DNA of 64,000 nt from Peromyscus leucopus (lineage: Eukaryota > Chordata > Mammalia > Rodentia > Cricetidae). Under the pieces are notes generated by a model. It was not told the origin of the DNA. It worked only from the letters and a program-made list of their open reading frames with translations, and did no database searches. Location: positions 110,453,829 through 110,517,828 of the forward strand of contig NC_051063.1 of the NCBI RefSeq assembly GCF_004664715.2. Direction: 5' to 3'. Shown here in pieces: positions 37,191-46,512 of this stretch. Numbering within the stretch: position 1 is the stretch's first letter; each line of letters starts with the position of its first letter. A program made the translations under genes and the position numbers.

Positions 37191-38160
37191 TTGTATGCTT
37201 TCCAACAAACATAAGAGAAAAATATGTTAGAATAAGCCATGAACTAGTGAATAATTGAACAACAAGAGGCTTTTAAAGCCGTTCACACACATGGGCCTCT
37301 TAAAGATTGTAGTGTTGTGTGGGAGTCTATAATGAAACAGGTACTTTAGATTAATTTTTCAAAGTTGATCCCAGATATCAGAGCACAGAATGTATATCGA
37401 ACAGGGTAGAGCTTGGCCCCTGTTGATTTGAAACCTGTCCTGGTGTACTTTTTGACAATAGTAAACAACAAACAGTGTCACATGTGATCCTCTCTGGTCA
37501 TTTATCTATTCATTCAATACTCTCCTCAACTCTGGGGGGAGAATGGCTGCAAGCCTTTTAGAAATCCATTCATAAGTTTTTTAAGAGTTGTGGCACATGT
37601 ACGATACCTTTATAAGCTCAAGCCACACAAAATTCTTGCATGCAGAGGAAAGATCATGAAACTCCACCTAATGCTGAAGAGCTGTTGGCTATTGATAGCT
37701 TCCAGGAGAGGGAGAGCCAATTTTCCCTATGACCATCCTCCAGTGGAGTACCACACATCAGAAGAATGTTACTTCTAATGGCATCATATTAAGTATTTAC
37801 ATTTTTCTAATTTTACCACTTAGATTTCACAATGGAGCGTTGCCCTGTATTTACTGGCTAAACTTACAGAATGTTTGACATTTTGGTATTTTCCACAGTT
37901 TCTGCAGGGCAATCTTACCAAATGGTTGCCCCCAGCAAAACAAAACAAACACTCTGAGAGATTATGGAAGAGCATGGCAGGGGTGGGGGAATTATAGTGG
38001 TGAGGTGGAAGAAGTGAGGTGAATGTACTGCATGTCAACTTCAAGTCCCCACCAGTGTCAAAGGAAGGAGCACAAAGCTTTCTTAGGCTGCTCAGATTTG
38101 GAGTAAGAAGGGAAGGAATGCGAGAGTTCAGAGGCTGTTCATAGACAGATACTCTTAATT
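37191..38160. other. Unassigned non-coding DNA
   Basis: No gene or repeat family recognised between the two L1 insertions. Confidence 0.5.
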
Positions 38161-39229
38161 AAAAATAAAAAACCACATGATGTCATTGTTTTTCTCTACT
38201 GAGTAGTATTCCATTGTGTATATGTGCCACAATTTATTTATCCATTCTTCAGTTGAAGGGCATCTAGGTTTTTTTCAGGTTTTGGCTATTACAAACAATG
38301 CTGATATAAACATAGCTGAGCAAGTGCTCTTGTGGTATGATTGAACATTTCTTGGGTATATGCCCAAGAGTGGTATAGCTGGATCTTGGGGGAGATTGAT
38401 TCCCAATTTTCTCAGAAAGTGCCATATTGATTTCCAAAGTGGTTGTACAAGCTTGCATTCCCACCAGCAGTGGAGGAGAGTTCCCCTAGTTCTACATCCT
38501 CTCCAGCAAAACATGTCCTCAGTGTTTTTGATCTTAGCCATTCTGACAGGCGTAAGGTGGTATCTCAGAGTTGTTTTGATTTGCATTTCCCTGATGATTA
38601 GGGATGTTGAGCAATTCCTTAAATGTCTTTCAGCCATTTGAGTTTCCTCTGTTGAGAATTCTCTGTTTAGTTCTATAGCCCATTTCTTAATTGGACTGTT
38701 GGTCGTTTTGATGTCTAATTTCTTGAGTTCCTTATATATTCTGGATATCAGTCCTTTGTCAGATGTGGGGTTGGTGAAGATCTTTTCCCATTCTGTAGGC
38801 TGTTGCTTTGTCTTGTTGACCGTATCCTTTGCTCTACAAAAGCTTCTCAGTTTCAAGAGGTCCCATTGATTGATTGTTTCTCTCAGTGCCTGTGCTACTG
38901 GTGTTATATTTAGGAAGTGATCTCCTATGCCAATGCGTTCAAGGCAGGCAAATGGATGGATCTAGAAAAAGTCATCCTGAGTGAGGTAACCCAGACTCAG
39001 AAAGACAAATATGGTATGTACTCACTCATAGGAGGATACTAGATGTGGAACAAGGATGACTGGACTGCTACTCACATCACCAGTGAGGCTACCTGGAAAA
39101 CAGGACCCCAAGAAAGACACGGGGATCACCCAATGACAGAGAAATGGATGAGATCTACATGAACAGCCTGGACATGAGTGGGAGCAATGAACATCGAGGG
39201 TCGAGGGAAAGAAAGCGGGAGATCCCACC

Positions 39230-39425
39230 TGGATCAAGAACAGAGAGGGAGAACAAGGAATAGGAGACCACGGTAAATGAAGACCACATGAGAAAAGGAA
39301 GAAACAAAGAGCTAAAGAGGCCCACAGAAATCCACAAAGATACCCCCACAAAAGACTGCTGGCAATGGTCGAGAGACAGCCGGGACTGACCTACTCTGGT
39401 GATGGGATGGCCAAACACCCTAATA
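39230..39425 (+). repeat. Direct repeat A of the chimeric L1 3' UTR
   Basis: Runs from ggatcaagaacagagagg to ccaaacaccctaata. Across the core 179 bases (39247-39425) it differs from copy A' (39536-39714) at about six positions. Confidence 0.92.
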
Positions 39426-39515
39426 TTTTTTTTGTTTATTTTACAACCCAACCACAGTTTCCCCTTCTTCCTCTCCTGCCATTCCCTCTTCCCACTTCCC
39501 CTCCCATCCCAATCT
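39426..39515 (-). mobile_element. Inverted L1 3' terminus inside the L1 3' UTR
   Basis: Read in reverse it is a purine-rich tract (gggatgggaggggaagtggg), then aaactgtggttgggttgtaa, aataaac and an A tail, a typical L1 3' end. It faces opposite to the enclosing element and lies exactly between direct repeats A and A'. Confidence 0.88.
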
Positions 39516-39714
39516 TGATCGGTCAAGAAAAGACAGGGAGAACAAGGAATAGGAGACCATGGTAAATGAAGACCACATGAGAAAAGGAAGAAACAAAGTG
39601 CTAAAGAGGCCCACAGAAATTCACAAAGATACCCCCACAAATGACTGCTGGCAATGGCCGAGAGATAGCCGGGACTGACCTACTCTGGTGATGGGATGGC
39701 CAAACACCCTAATA
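39516..39714 (+). repeat. Direct repeat A' of the chimeric L1 3' UTR
   Basis: Begins gatcggtcaagaaaagac and ends ccaaacaccctaata, repeating block A in the same orientation. The rest of the 3' UTR follows. Confidence 0.92.
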
Positions 39715-40351
39715 ATTGTGCCAGAAACACCATCCAAGTACTGAGGAATCTGGATGCAATCATCCATGGCTAGGCCCCAGGTGGAGCGCTGGGAATCTAA
39801 TTAGCAAGAAAGAGGAGGGTCTATATGAACGAGAATTGTTGAAACCAAGGTTGGATAAAGCACAGGGACAAATAGCCAAATGAATGGAAACACATGAACT
39901 ATGACCCAAAGGCTGAGGGGCCCCCAACTGGATCAGGCCCTCTGAATAGGTGAGACAGTTGATTGGCTTGATCTGTTTGGGAGGCATCTAGGCAGTGGTA
40001 CCAGGTCCTGGGCTTGCTGCATGAGATAGCTGTTTGAAACCTGGGACTTATGCAGGGACGCTTGGCTCAATCTGGGAGGAGAGGACTGGACCTGCCTGGA
40101 CTGAGTCTATCAGGTCGATCTCAGTCCTCGGGGGTGGCCTTGATCTGGAGGTGGTGGGAAAAGGGAATGGGCTGGGGGGAACGGGAGGGGGGCAGGAAAG
40201 GGGAGAACAAGGAAATATGTGGCTGTTATGTAGAACTGAATAGTATTGTAAAATAAAAAAAAATAGTACATCTTTTAAAAAAAATATAAAACCAGACTGA
40301 TAAGAAAAACAAAAAGAGTATCATTTTGTCTTTCTTCTGGAACCTGTAGTG

Positions 40352-40861
40352 TGTTGTAGGAATCTTAAAGGTTCTTATTAATAAAATCAAACCCGAGGCG
40401 AGTTATTGGGGTCCATGCTGGTAGATCAGAGAGACAGAACAAGCCACAGCTATCTCACCTTGCTGGATCCTCAGCTGGTCTTGTCTCCTCAGACTGGAAG
40501 CCTCTGAGTCCTCATCCGGAATGGGTCTCAGCTGAATTACTGCTCAAAAGCCTGAATGCTTAACCAGTCAAAAATCTCTAGTTTCTGGCCCTCACGCCTT
40601 ATATATCTTTTTGCTTTCTACCACCACTCCCTGGGATTAAAGGCTGGCTTTCTGGGATTAAAGGCGTGTCACCATGCTTGGCTGTTTCCAATGTGGCCTT
40701 GAACTCACAGAGATCCAGAGGGATTTCTATCTCTGGAATGCTAGGATTAAAGGTGTGAGTGCCACCATTTTCTAGCCTTTGTATCTAGTGGCTGTCTGTT
40801 CTCTGACCCCAGATAAATTTATTAAGGTACACAATATTTTGGGGAACACAATACCACCACA
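40352..40861 (-). mobile_element. Solo LTR with B1-derived modules, 6-bp TSD
   Basis: A 510-bp LTR, tgttgtagg to accaccaca on the plus strand, with perfect 6-bp flanks gtagtg (40346-40351 and 40862-40867), as in ERVK-class elements. Sense appears to be the minus strand, where a TATA-like tatataaggcgtgagg lies near 40594-40609. On the plus strand two antisense B1-like modules are visible: gggattaaaggcgtgtcacc, and ccttgaactcacagagatcc with ctaggattaaaggtgtgag. They are part of the family, since the copy at 56.8 kb has them too. No internal retroviral sequence. Confidence 0.85.
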
Positions 40862-40867
40862 GTAGTG

Positions 40868-41564
40868 TAGTGTGTTCATTCCCTACAAAATAACCCCAAT
40901 CCCTAACATTTATCATAAGTCGGCACATCTTCTGTTCTACTAATATATATGTTGCTCATGGGCACATCTATGATCTGTAACTGTCATGACACAATTAAAT
41001 AGCAAAACTGTAATCACAGATGGAGTAAGGATTTATGTTCATGGCTGGTTATGAGCTCAGAAAGGATATGGCTTAAAATGAAATACACAATCTACTTTGA
41101 AGATTGTCTGGGGAACAGACTTCTTTCATATAAAGTTATTCTCCACTCAGTGATCTAGAAACCTGGTATCACATGTCCCTCTTCCTTCTTGCTGGCGAGT
41201 TCCAGTGGCCAAGTATTTCTTGAATTATTTCCCTCTTTTTCTTCTCCTCTGATACAGCTTTAGTTGGATCTCAAGCACAGCTCATCAACAGTGGTGAAAG
41301 CAACTCTTCTCTTGTTTCGTTTGTCTCATCTACCTTAAATGCTTATGACAGCCAAACTAATTTATAGTTTTTGTTGTTTTGTTTAAAATGTTAAGTTGTT
41401 CAAGAACACAGGAAGCCTTCATCTGCATACTCAAAATTCACATATCTCACTGTGTATCTTCTGGTCCTTTGAAGTCACAGGCTGAGTTATTAAAGCTCTC
41501 CTATGGTTATGGTAGCAGGGTTTTAATACATTTGTGGAAAAGCAGCTTCTATATTCTTGTTAAG
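40868..41564. other. Unassigned non-coding DNA
   Basis: No recognised gene or repeat. Confidence 0.5.
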
Positions 41565-42065
41565 TTAATTTAAGCTGATGTAACAAAATGTTAGAAGCCA
41601 TGTGATCTAACCAACAGACACATTTGCACAGCTCTGAAATCTGCATGGCCTGGTGGAGGTTTGGTGAGTACTTGCTTCTTGGCTCTCATTGATCAACCTT
41701 GTCACTATGTTCTGTCATGACAGAGATGGAGAGAAGGAGCAAGGAAGTGGGTGTAGGTGTGTGTGTGTGTGGACTAAGTGGAGAGGTAGTGGAGAAGAAA
41801 TTAAAAGAATCAGAGAGGGAAGGAGGGACAGAAGGAGAGAATATAAATAAATGGCGGGGAGGGTGAGGGAGAGCAGAGCATATTCTGATGTCATTTGGGG
41901 TAGATAAACAGGGTTTATCTAGATGGTCCAAGCTGGCTTCAAGTTCTGTCTATAGCCTAAATAGACTTCGAAACAGATCCTCCTTGCTCAGTCTCCCTCA
42001 TGTCCAGCTTTTATGCTCCTTCTTATGAAGTAATACTTGCATCATGAAGGCCTCACTGTCATGCT
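41565..42065 (-). mobile_element. Ancient MaLR LTR (MST/MLT1-like), antisense, interrupted
   Basis: aagctgatgtaacaaaatg, agctctgaaatctgcatgg and tgacagagatggagagaagg on one side, and ttcttatgaagtaatacttg with catcatgaaggcctcactg on the other, follow the reversed order of an old MST/MLT1-type LTR. A GT/GA-rich patch and an old B1 lie in between. Heavily diverged. Confidence 0.45.
41905..42016 (-). repeat. Old B1-like SINE, antisense
   Basis: Reads aaacagggtttatctagatg, ccaagctggcttcaagttct, aacagatcctccttgctcag and catgtccagctt, a diverged reverse complement of B1. Confidence 0.6.
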
Positions 42066-42506
42066 CTTACATAAGCCTGCTTATTATTTTTATTATTTCT
42101 ATTGCTAAGCATCATTATACTGTGGATGAGACTTAAAAATGTGAACTTTAAGAGGAAAAATTCAGTGCATAACAATTCCCAGGTTAGAGCAAAAGAAGAT
42201 TAAGGTAGAGTACTGAAGGGGCTGAGAAACTTGAAGAAAGAGATCCACTAGTTTGCCTATGGACAATTAACATTAAGTAGATTCTGAATTTGGATAGTGG
42301 AACTCTCAACTTGCCACTTTTAGCCTCTATGCTAAAGCCTAACTCAGAACTATGGCCTTTCTTTAAAATCAGAGGAGTTGAGACAAATCTCTTATGAAAG
42401 AATAATAAAATACTGCTAAAATTGTCAAGATTAAAGATGCTTCACAACTCCTTTTGGGGAAAAACCATGGTTTTTAAGCCTTTGTTTATTTTTCCATCTT
42501 CTTACT

Positions 42507-42521
42507 ATACACACACACACT

Positions 42522-42580
<59 letters not shown>

Positions 42581-42597
42581 GTGTGTGTGTACACATA
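42507..42597. repeat. (AC)/(TA)/(GT) compound microsatellite
   Basis: AC units, tacatacata, long TA tracts (about 42536-42580) and gtgtgtgtgt in succession. Its near self-complementarity could support hairpin formation. Confidence 0.93.
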
Positions 42598-42754
42598 TGC
42601 ACAAATAGATACATGTATATCCATAACATGTGAATACATATGTGAACATAAATCTGCTACAATTTCTATTATGCATATATCATCTATTTTAAGTATAATA
42701 AATTGTACTCATGTTTATGAGACTTTTGCTTACTTGAATCCTATGATTGTTCTT

Positions 42755-42758
42755 TCCT

Positions 42759-42818
<60 letters not shown>

Positions 42819-42828
42819 TTTTTTTTTT
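42755..42828. repeat. (CTTT)n microsatellite with poly(T)
   Basis: About 16 tetranucleotide units joined to an 11-base T run. It is the expanded tail complement of the adjacent B1. Confidence 0.95.
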
Positions 42829-42938
42829 GAGACAGGGTTTCTCTGTTTTGGTGCCTGTCCTGGATCTCACTCTGTCGACCAGGCTGGCCTTGAACTCACA
42901 GAGATCCACCTGGCTCTGCCTCCTGCATGCTGTGCGGC
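42829..42938 (-). repeat. B1 SINE, antisense, 5'-truncated
   Basis: Begins gagacagggtttctctg, then tgtcgaccaggctggccttg, aactcacagagatccacctg and ctctgcctcctgcatgctg. The distal (5') part of B1 is missing. The heptamer gattgtt occurs at 42745-42751 and 42939-42945 and may be a short TSD spanning the CTTT tail. Confidence 0.87.
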
Positions 42939-42945
42939 GATTGTT

Positions 42946-45216
42946 GTTTCTGTCTTCATTTATCTGATTAATGATTCCCTTTCCTGTCATTCATCATTTC
43001 CCCTTTACCTTGCTTAAATTCCATGATACACTGCTGTTATCAACCCAGGATCATCCTTGGTTTTCCTCTGTTTCATCATGATTATCAATTGAAAATCCTC
43101 TGCCTTCCATCCTCAACCCATTTTGGGTATACCCAAATGCTTCTGAGCTTGTGGATGGAAGATCATGTAGGATCTCACTTTAATTCTACTTTTTTTTTTT
43201 TGTAGAGCAATTGAGGTTGAACTGTAAACATACTACTGATCACTTCCCACAATATATTATCAACACCAAGAATCTTGTGAAGTTTCCTGTTCTGTTCTTT
43301 CTCATGCTGCTCTGTGAGTCCCTCCTGTATTCCCCTTCCCTTTCAGTCCTTCATCATCAAAATTATGTTAGTGATGTTACTGTTTACTACTCTAAGGTAA
43401 ACTAAAGGAATTGTTAAGGGAGATTGCATATGTTCCTATTATTACACCTACTCATGAATCTGTAGCAAGCATTCTGCTCCACTCTCTGCATTTCAATCAA
43501 TATAGTAATACACTCTATTTCCACCACAGGTCAGTTCTTTTCCATATTTGCCAAGTTTCAACCCAGGATATTAATGTAGCAATTTTTTCTCTTTCATGCT
43601 TCATAAATTTTCTCTCATGTAAAGCATTTCTTTTGTCAATGAAAATTTCATATAATTTTTAAACAAAATGGAAACTTTTCTTTAGCCCACATTTTTTTGT
43701 TTATCAACTGCCCTGTTATTTCACTTACTCTTGTAACAAAATTCTTCTTGATTAAAAATATTTAGTTCTTGAAAGTTTCATACAATTATATAATGAAACA
43801 TAATCATAACTAGCCCAGTTCCTCCCTCATATTCTCATAATTCATCTTCTCACTCCAGTTCAACTTCATATTGCTAATTAACTCACCTATGTACTTTGAT
43901 CTTTTATGTTGCACAAATCTGACAGGTGTAAACACAGACTAACATTGTGAGTGTTTTTATTTTCACTGGAACCTGGTATTGCAGGAACTATTTTATAAGA
44001 AGCATTTTCTAATGGAAATGGCTTTATGCACTGAAACTCTCCGGTACCATGCTTTATTTTCATCTAGGATCAACCGATCAGCATATGATGATGGCACAAC
44101 ATTCAATGATATATCTACAATGTAATAAATTCAATCCAAAGCGTTCAGTCACATAAAGGCTTCACATTGTTGCTGGGCTAATGATGGGAACATTTTAAAC
44201 TAATCTCAGTCTCCACAAGAACCTGTAAATAATTGAACTTGCATAATTTTGAATTTACTCTGATTAAAAACCAAATGCCCAGAAGGATGCTGCATCCATA
44301 TCCCACCCCCATTGTCTTCCAGCTGCACCTGCTGCTGTTGCTGCATCAGCAGCTTTCTAGGCGGCTTTCTCTAACCATCCTTTTAAAAATAACTCAACCA
44401 ACCACCACTCACTAGCTCTCTCCTGCATTTTGTCCTACTCCATGGAATTTCATATCATTTGATAAAATTTAAGATTTGTTTCTGTGATTTTTTTAGCCTG
44501 TACTAGACTAAATTATAAGCACAACAAAAAGAATAATGTTGAATTCACTTAATTCCTTGCTTCGAATATCTAAAATAGGTTCAGTGACATAGTAGAAGCT
44601 CAAGAAAAACACTGCCAGGCACAAATATTTAATTGACCCATTTTATAATACATGGTAAATATGCTCCAATATATTTACATAACAATCTCTCCTAGACACA
44701 CATTCTCATTTCATTTCTCCAATAGTTCTTTGTCCAATTTTTTTTTAACTCATCACTGCCTGTGTGTGTCTTTTGCTTTCCTTGACCACATTAGGTTACC
44801 ATATTTGAAACCTATGTAGTTGTTTTTACTATCTAGTGATCTTATTGCTTTAATATGAGTTTCCAGTGGTCTCGTGTGGCTGGTATTGCCACATGGTTTT
44901 GTTCACTCAGAGAGTCTCCTTTTGTATTGCATGCTCAAATCATTTGCCGTCACTTTTCATAATTCCATTTATATTTTGTAAGATTGAGAAAATCCTAGTT
45001 AAAAAATACAATTCTCCAGACAGTTCATGTCTCTTTTTGTTAACATTTTGGTTGTCTTTTAGTTTTGTTTTAAATACTACACTTGGGGTTATTTGTCTGT
45101 CCTACTCATTTGACTATACATATTTTGAAAAAAATTGCAATGATTTTTGAAAAAACAATTTTTATGCATGGCAAGCATGTTATTATGAACTTTATGAGAA
45201 ATAATTCATGAAATAT
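42946..45216. other. Unassigned AT-rich non-coding DNA
   Basis: About 2.3 kb with no recognised gene or repeat. A ctgctgctgttgctgc patch at 44327-44342 is too short to be notable. Confidence 0.5.
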
Positions 45217-45222
45217 AAATAA

Positions 45223-45557
45223 TGCTGTGGATATTACTCTATATAAATAAAACACTGATGGCCAGTGACCACACAGGAAGTATAGGTGGGACAAATTGGG
45301 GAAACAGGAAGAAGGAAGGGGAGACACTGCAGCCACCGCCAGGACAAGCAGCATGTAAAGACGCTGGTAAGCCACCAGCCACGTGGCAAGGTATAGATTT
45401 ATAGAAATGGGTTAATTTAAGATAAAAGAAGAGTTAGCAAAAAGCCTGCCACGGCCATACAGTTTATAAATAATATAAGCGTCTGAGTGATTATTTTATA
45501 CGTGGATTGTGGGACTGCGGGGCTTCGTGGATCCTGGAGAAAAGCCCTCTAGCTACA
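45223..45557 (+). mobile_element. Solo LTR, 6-bp TSD
   Basis: A 335-bp element from tgctgtggatattactc to ccctctagctaca, flanked by aaataa (45217-45222 and 45558-45563). The flanking hexamer is AT-rich, so the TSD alone is weak. The TG/CA termini, ctatataaataaaacactg, the tagaaatgggttaatttaag block and the ctagctaca end make an LTR likely. It shares that block with the LTRs at 45.8 and 56.7 kb. Confidence 0.75.
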
Positions 45558-45796
45558 AAATAAAATCTCTCTACTTAATTTATAGAATAATTCAGTGTTG
45601 GTTACTTATTTGTAATACAACTTAAAGCAAGCATCAAGTTCGCAGGTACAGTGGAATGTAGCTGACTTTTGTCTTTTTGTTCTCTTCTGTCTTATACCAA
45701 CAAACATTTTATTTGTATTACTATAACTTTTTAATAATAATTGATGCCTAATAAATTAATATTAAATGTCTTACAATTCTTGGAAACACATTCATA

Positions 45797-46170
45797 TGTT
45801 TCCAAATGGAGGCTTTTCTGTCCTGCTCTGTCCTGCGACCACTTGTAAATAATCATTCAGAGGCTTAATATTACTTATAAATGCTTGGACTATTGCTCAA
45901 CTTTATAGTAACTAGCTCTTACAACTTAAGTTAACCCATTTCTATTAATCTATGTATTGCCACGTGGCGGTGGCATTACCAGTCTGCTGGAATCTTGCTC
46001 CTTGGGTGTCTGGATGGCATCTGCCCTGAATCTGCCCTTCTTCTCCCTCTATCTCTGCTTAGATTTCCCGTCTGGCTCTTATCCTGCCTTGCTATAGGTC
46101 AAAGCAGATTTATTTATTAACCAATGGGAACAACACATATTTATAGCATACCGAAAGACATCCCACATCA
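45797..46170 (-). mobile_element. Solo LTR, antisense, 6-bp TSD
   Basis: A 374-bp element between perfect copies of ttcata (45791-45796 and 46171-46176), plus-strand ends tgtttcc and cacatca. Its reverse complement carries gatgtgggatgtctttcgg, attggttaataaataaatc and taatagaaatgggttaac, the landmarks of the same LTR group as 45223 and 56717. Opposite orientation to its neighbour 240 bp away. Confidence 0.85.
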
Positions 46171-46316
46171 TTCATATTTAAGGAATATGTTTTAAAACAT
46201 TATTTATTTACTAATTCACCCAGTATTTCATTTTATAACTTTGCATAGTACGTATTATCCTTGCTCAACAGCTAGAGTTACCTTTAGAAAGAAAGGCAGA
46301 GGAAGAGAGATAATTA

Positions 46317-46345
46317 AAAGGAGAGAGAGAGAGAGAAACAGAGAT
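46317..46345. repeat. (GA)n low-complexity run
   Basis: aggagagagagagagaga-type purine run, part of a longer purine-rich patch from 46288. Confidence 0.85.
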
Positions 46346-46440
46346 AGATACATAGACAGATGATAGATAAAGATTGTGTGGGTAGGAGTGTGTTATAGTG
46401 CATGCCCATGTCTGTGTATGTGCATGCATGCATATGCATG

Positions 46441-46512
46441 CCTCTCTCTCTCTGTCTCTGTCTCTGTCTCTCTCGCTCTGTCTCTGTCTCTCTCGCTCTG
46501 TCTCTCTCTCTG
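46441..46512. repeat. (CTCTGT)n-type microsatellite
   Basis: Imperfect repeats of ctctgt, ctct and ctcgctctgt over about 70 bases. The frame across it encodes only Ser/Leu/Val repeats. Confidence 0.9.

Larger units (their letters stand above)
38176..40279 (+). mobile_element. 5'-inverted L1 (twin-priming type), subfamily II
   Basis: The left part (38176-38943) is the late ORF2 region reversed. Its minus-strand frame (38275-38856, 193 codons) encodes the C-terminal ORF2 segment, including the cysteine-containing [19 protein letters not shown] region. The right part (38944-40279) is in sense: the final ORF2 codons (ggcaaatggatggatctag, gaggtaacccagactcag), then the 3' UTR and A-rich tail. The inverted piece ends at the codons just upstream of where the sense piece starts. 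Flanking 15-mers aaaaataaaaaacca (38161-38175) and aaaaatataaaacca (40280-40294) match at 14 of 15 and are taken as the TSD. The 3' UTR contains the chimeric block at 39230-39714. Not a host gene. Confidence 0.9.

Noticed and set aside
38275..38856. A 193-codon frame on the minus strand with protein-like sequence
   Set aside because: It is the C-terminal part of L1 ORF2 in the inverted half of an L1 insertion, not a host gene.
39155..39640. A 161-codon minus-strand frame, nearly repeated at 51389-51874 on the plus strand
   Set aside because: It is antisense to the duplicated L1 3' UTR. Its conservation follows from shared descent of the repeat, and it has no domain.
42422..42967. A 181-codon plus-strand frame
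   Set aside because: It runs through the TA and CTTT microsatellites (Tyr-Ile and Ser-Phe-Leu repeats) and an antisense B1.
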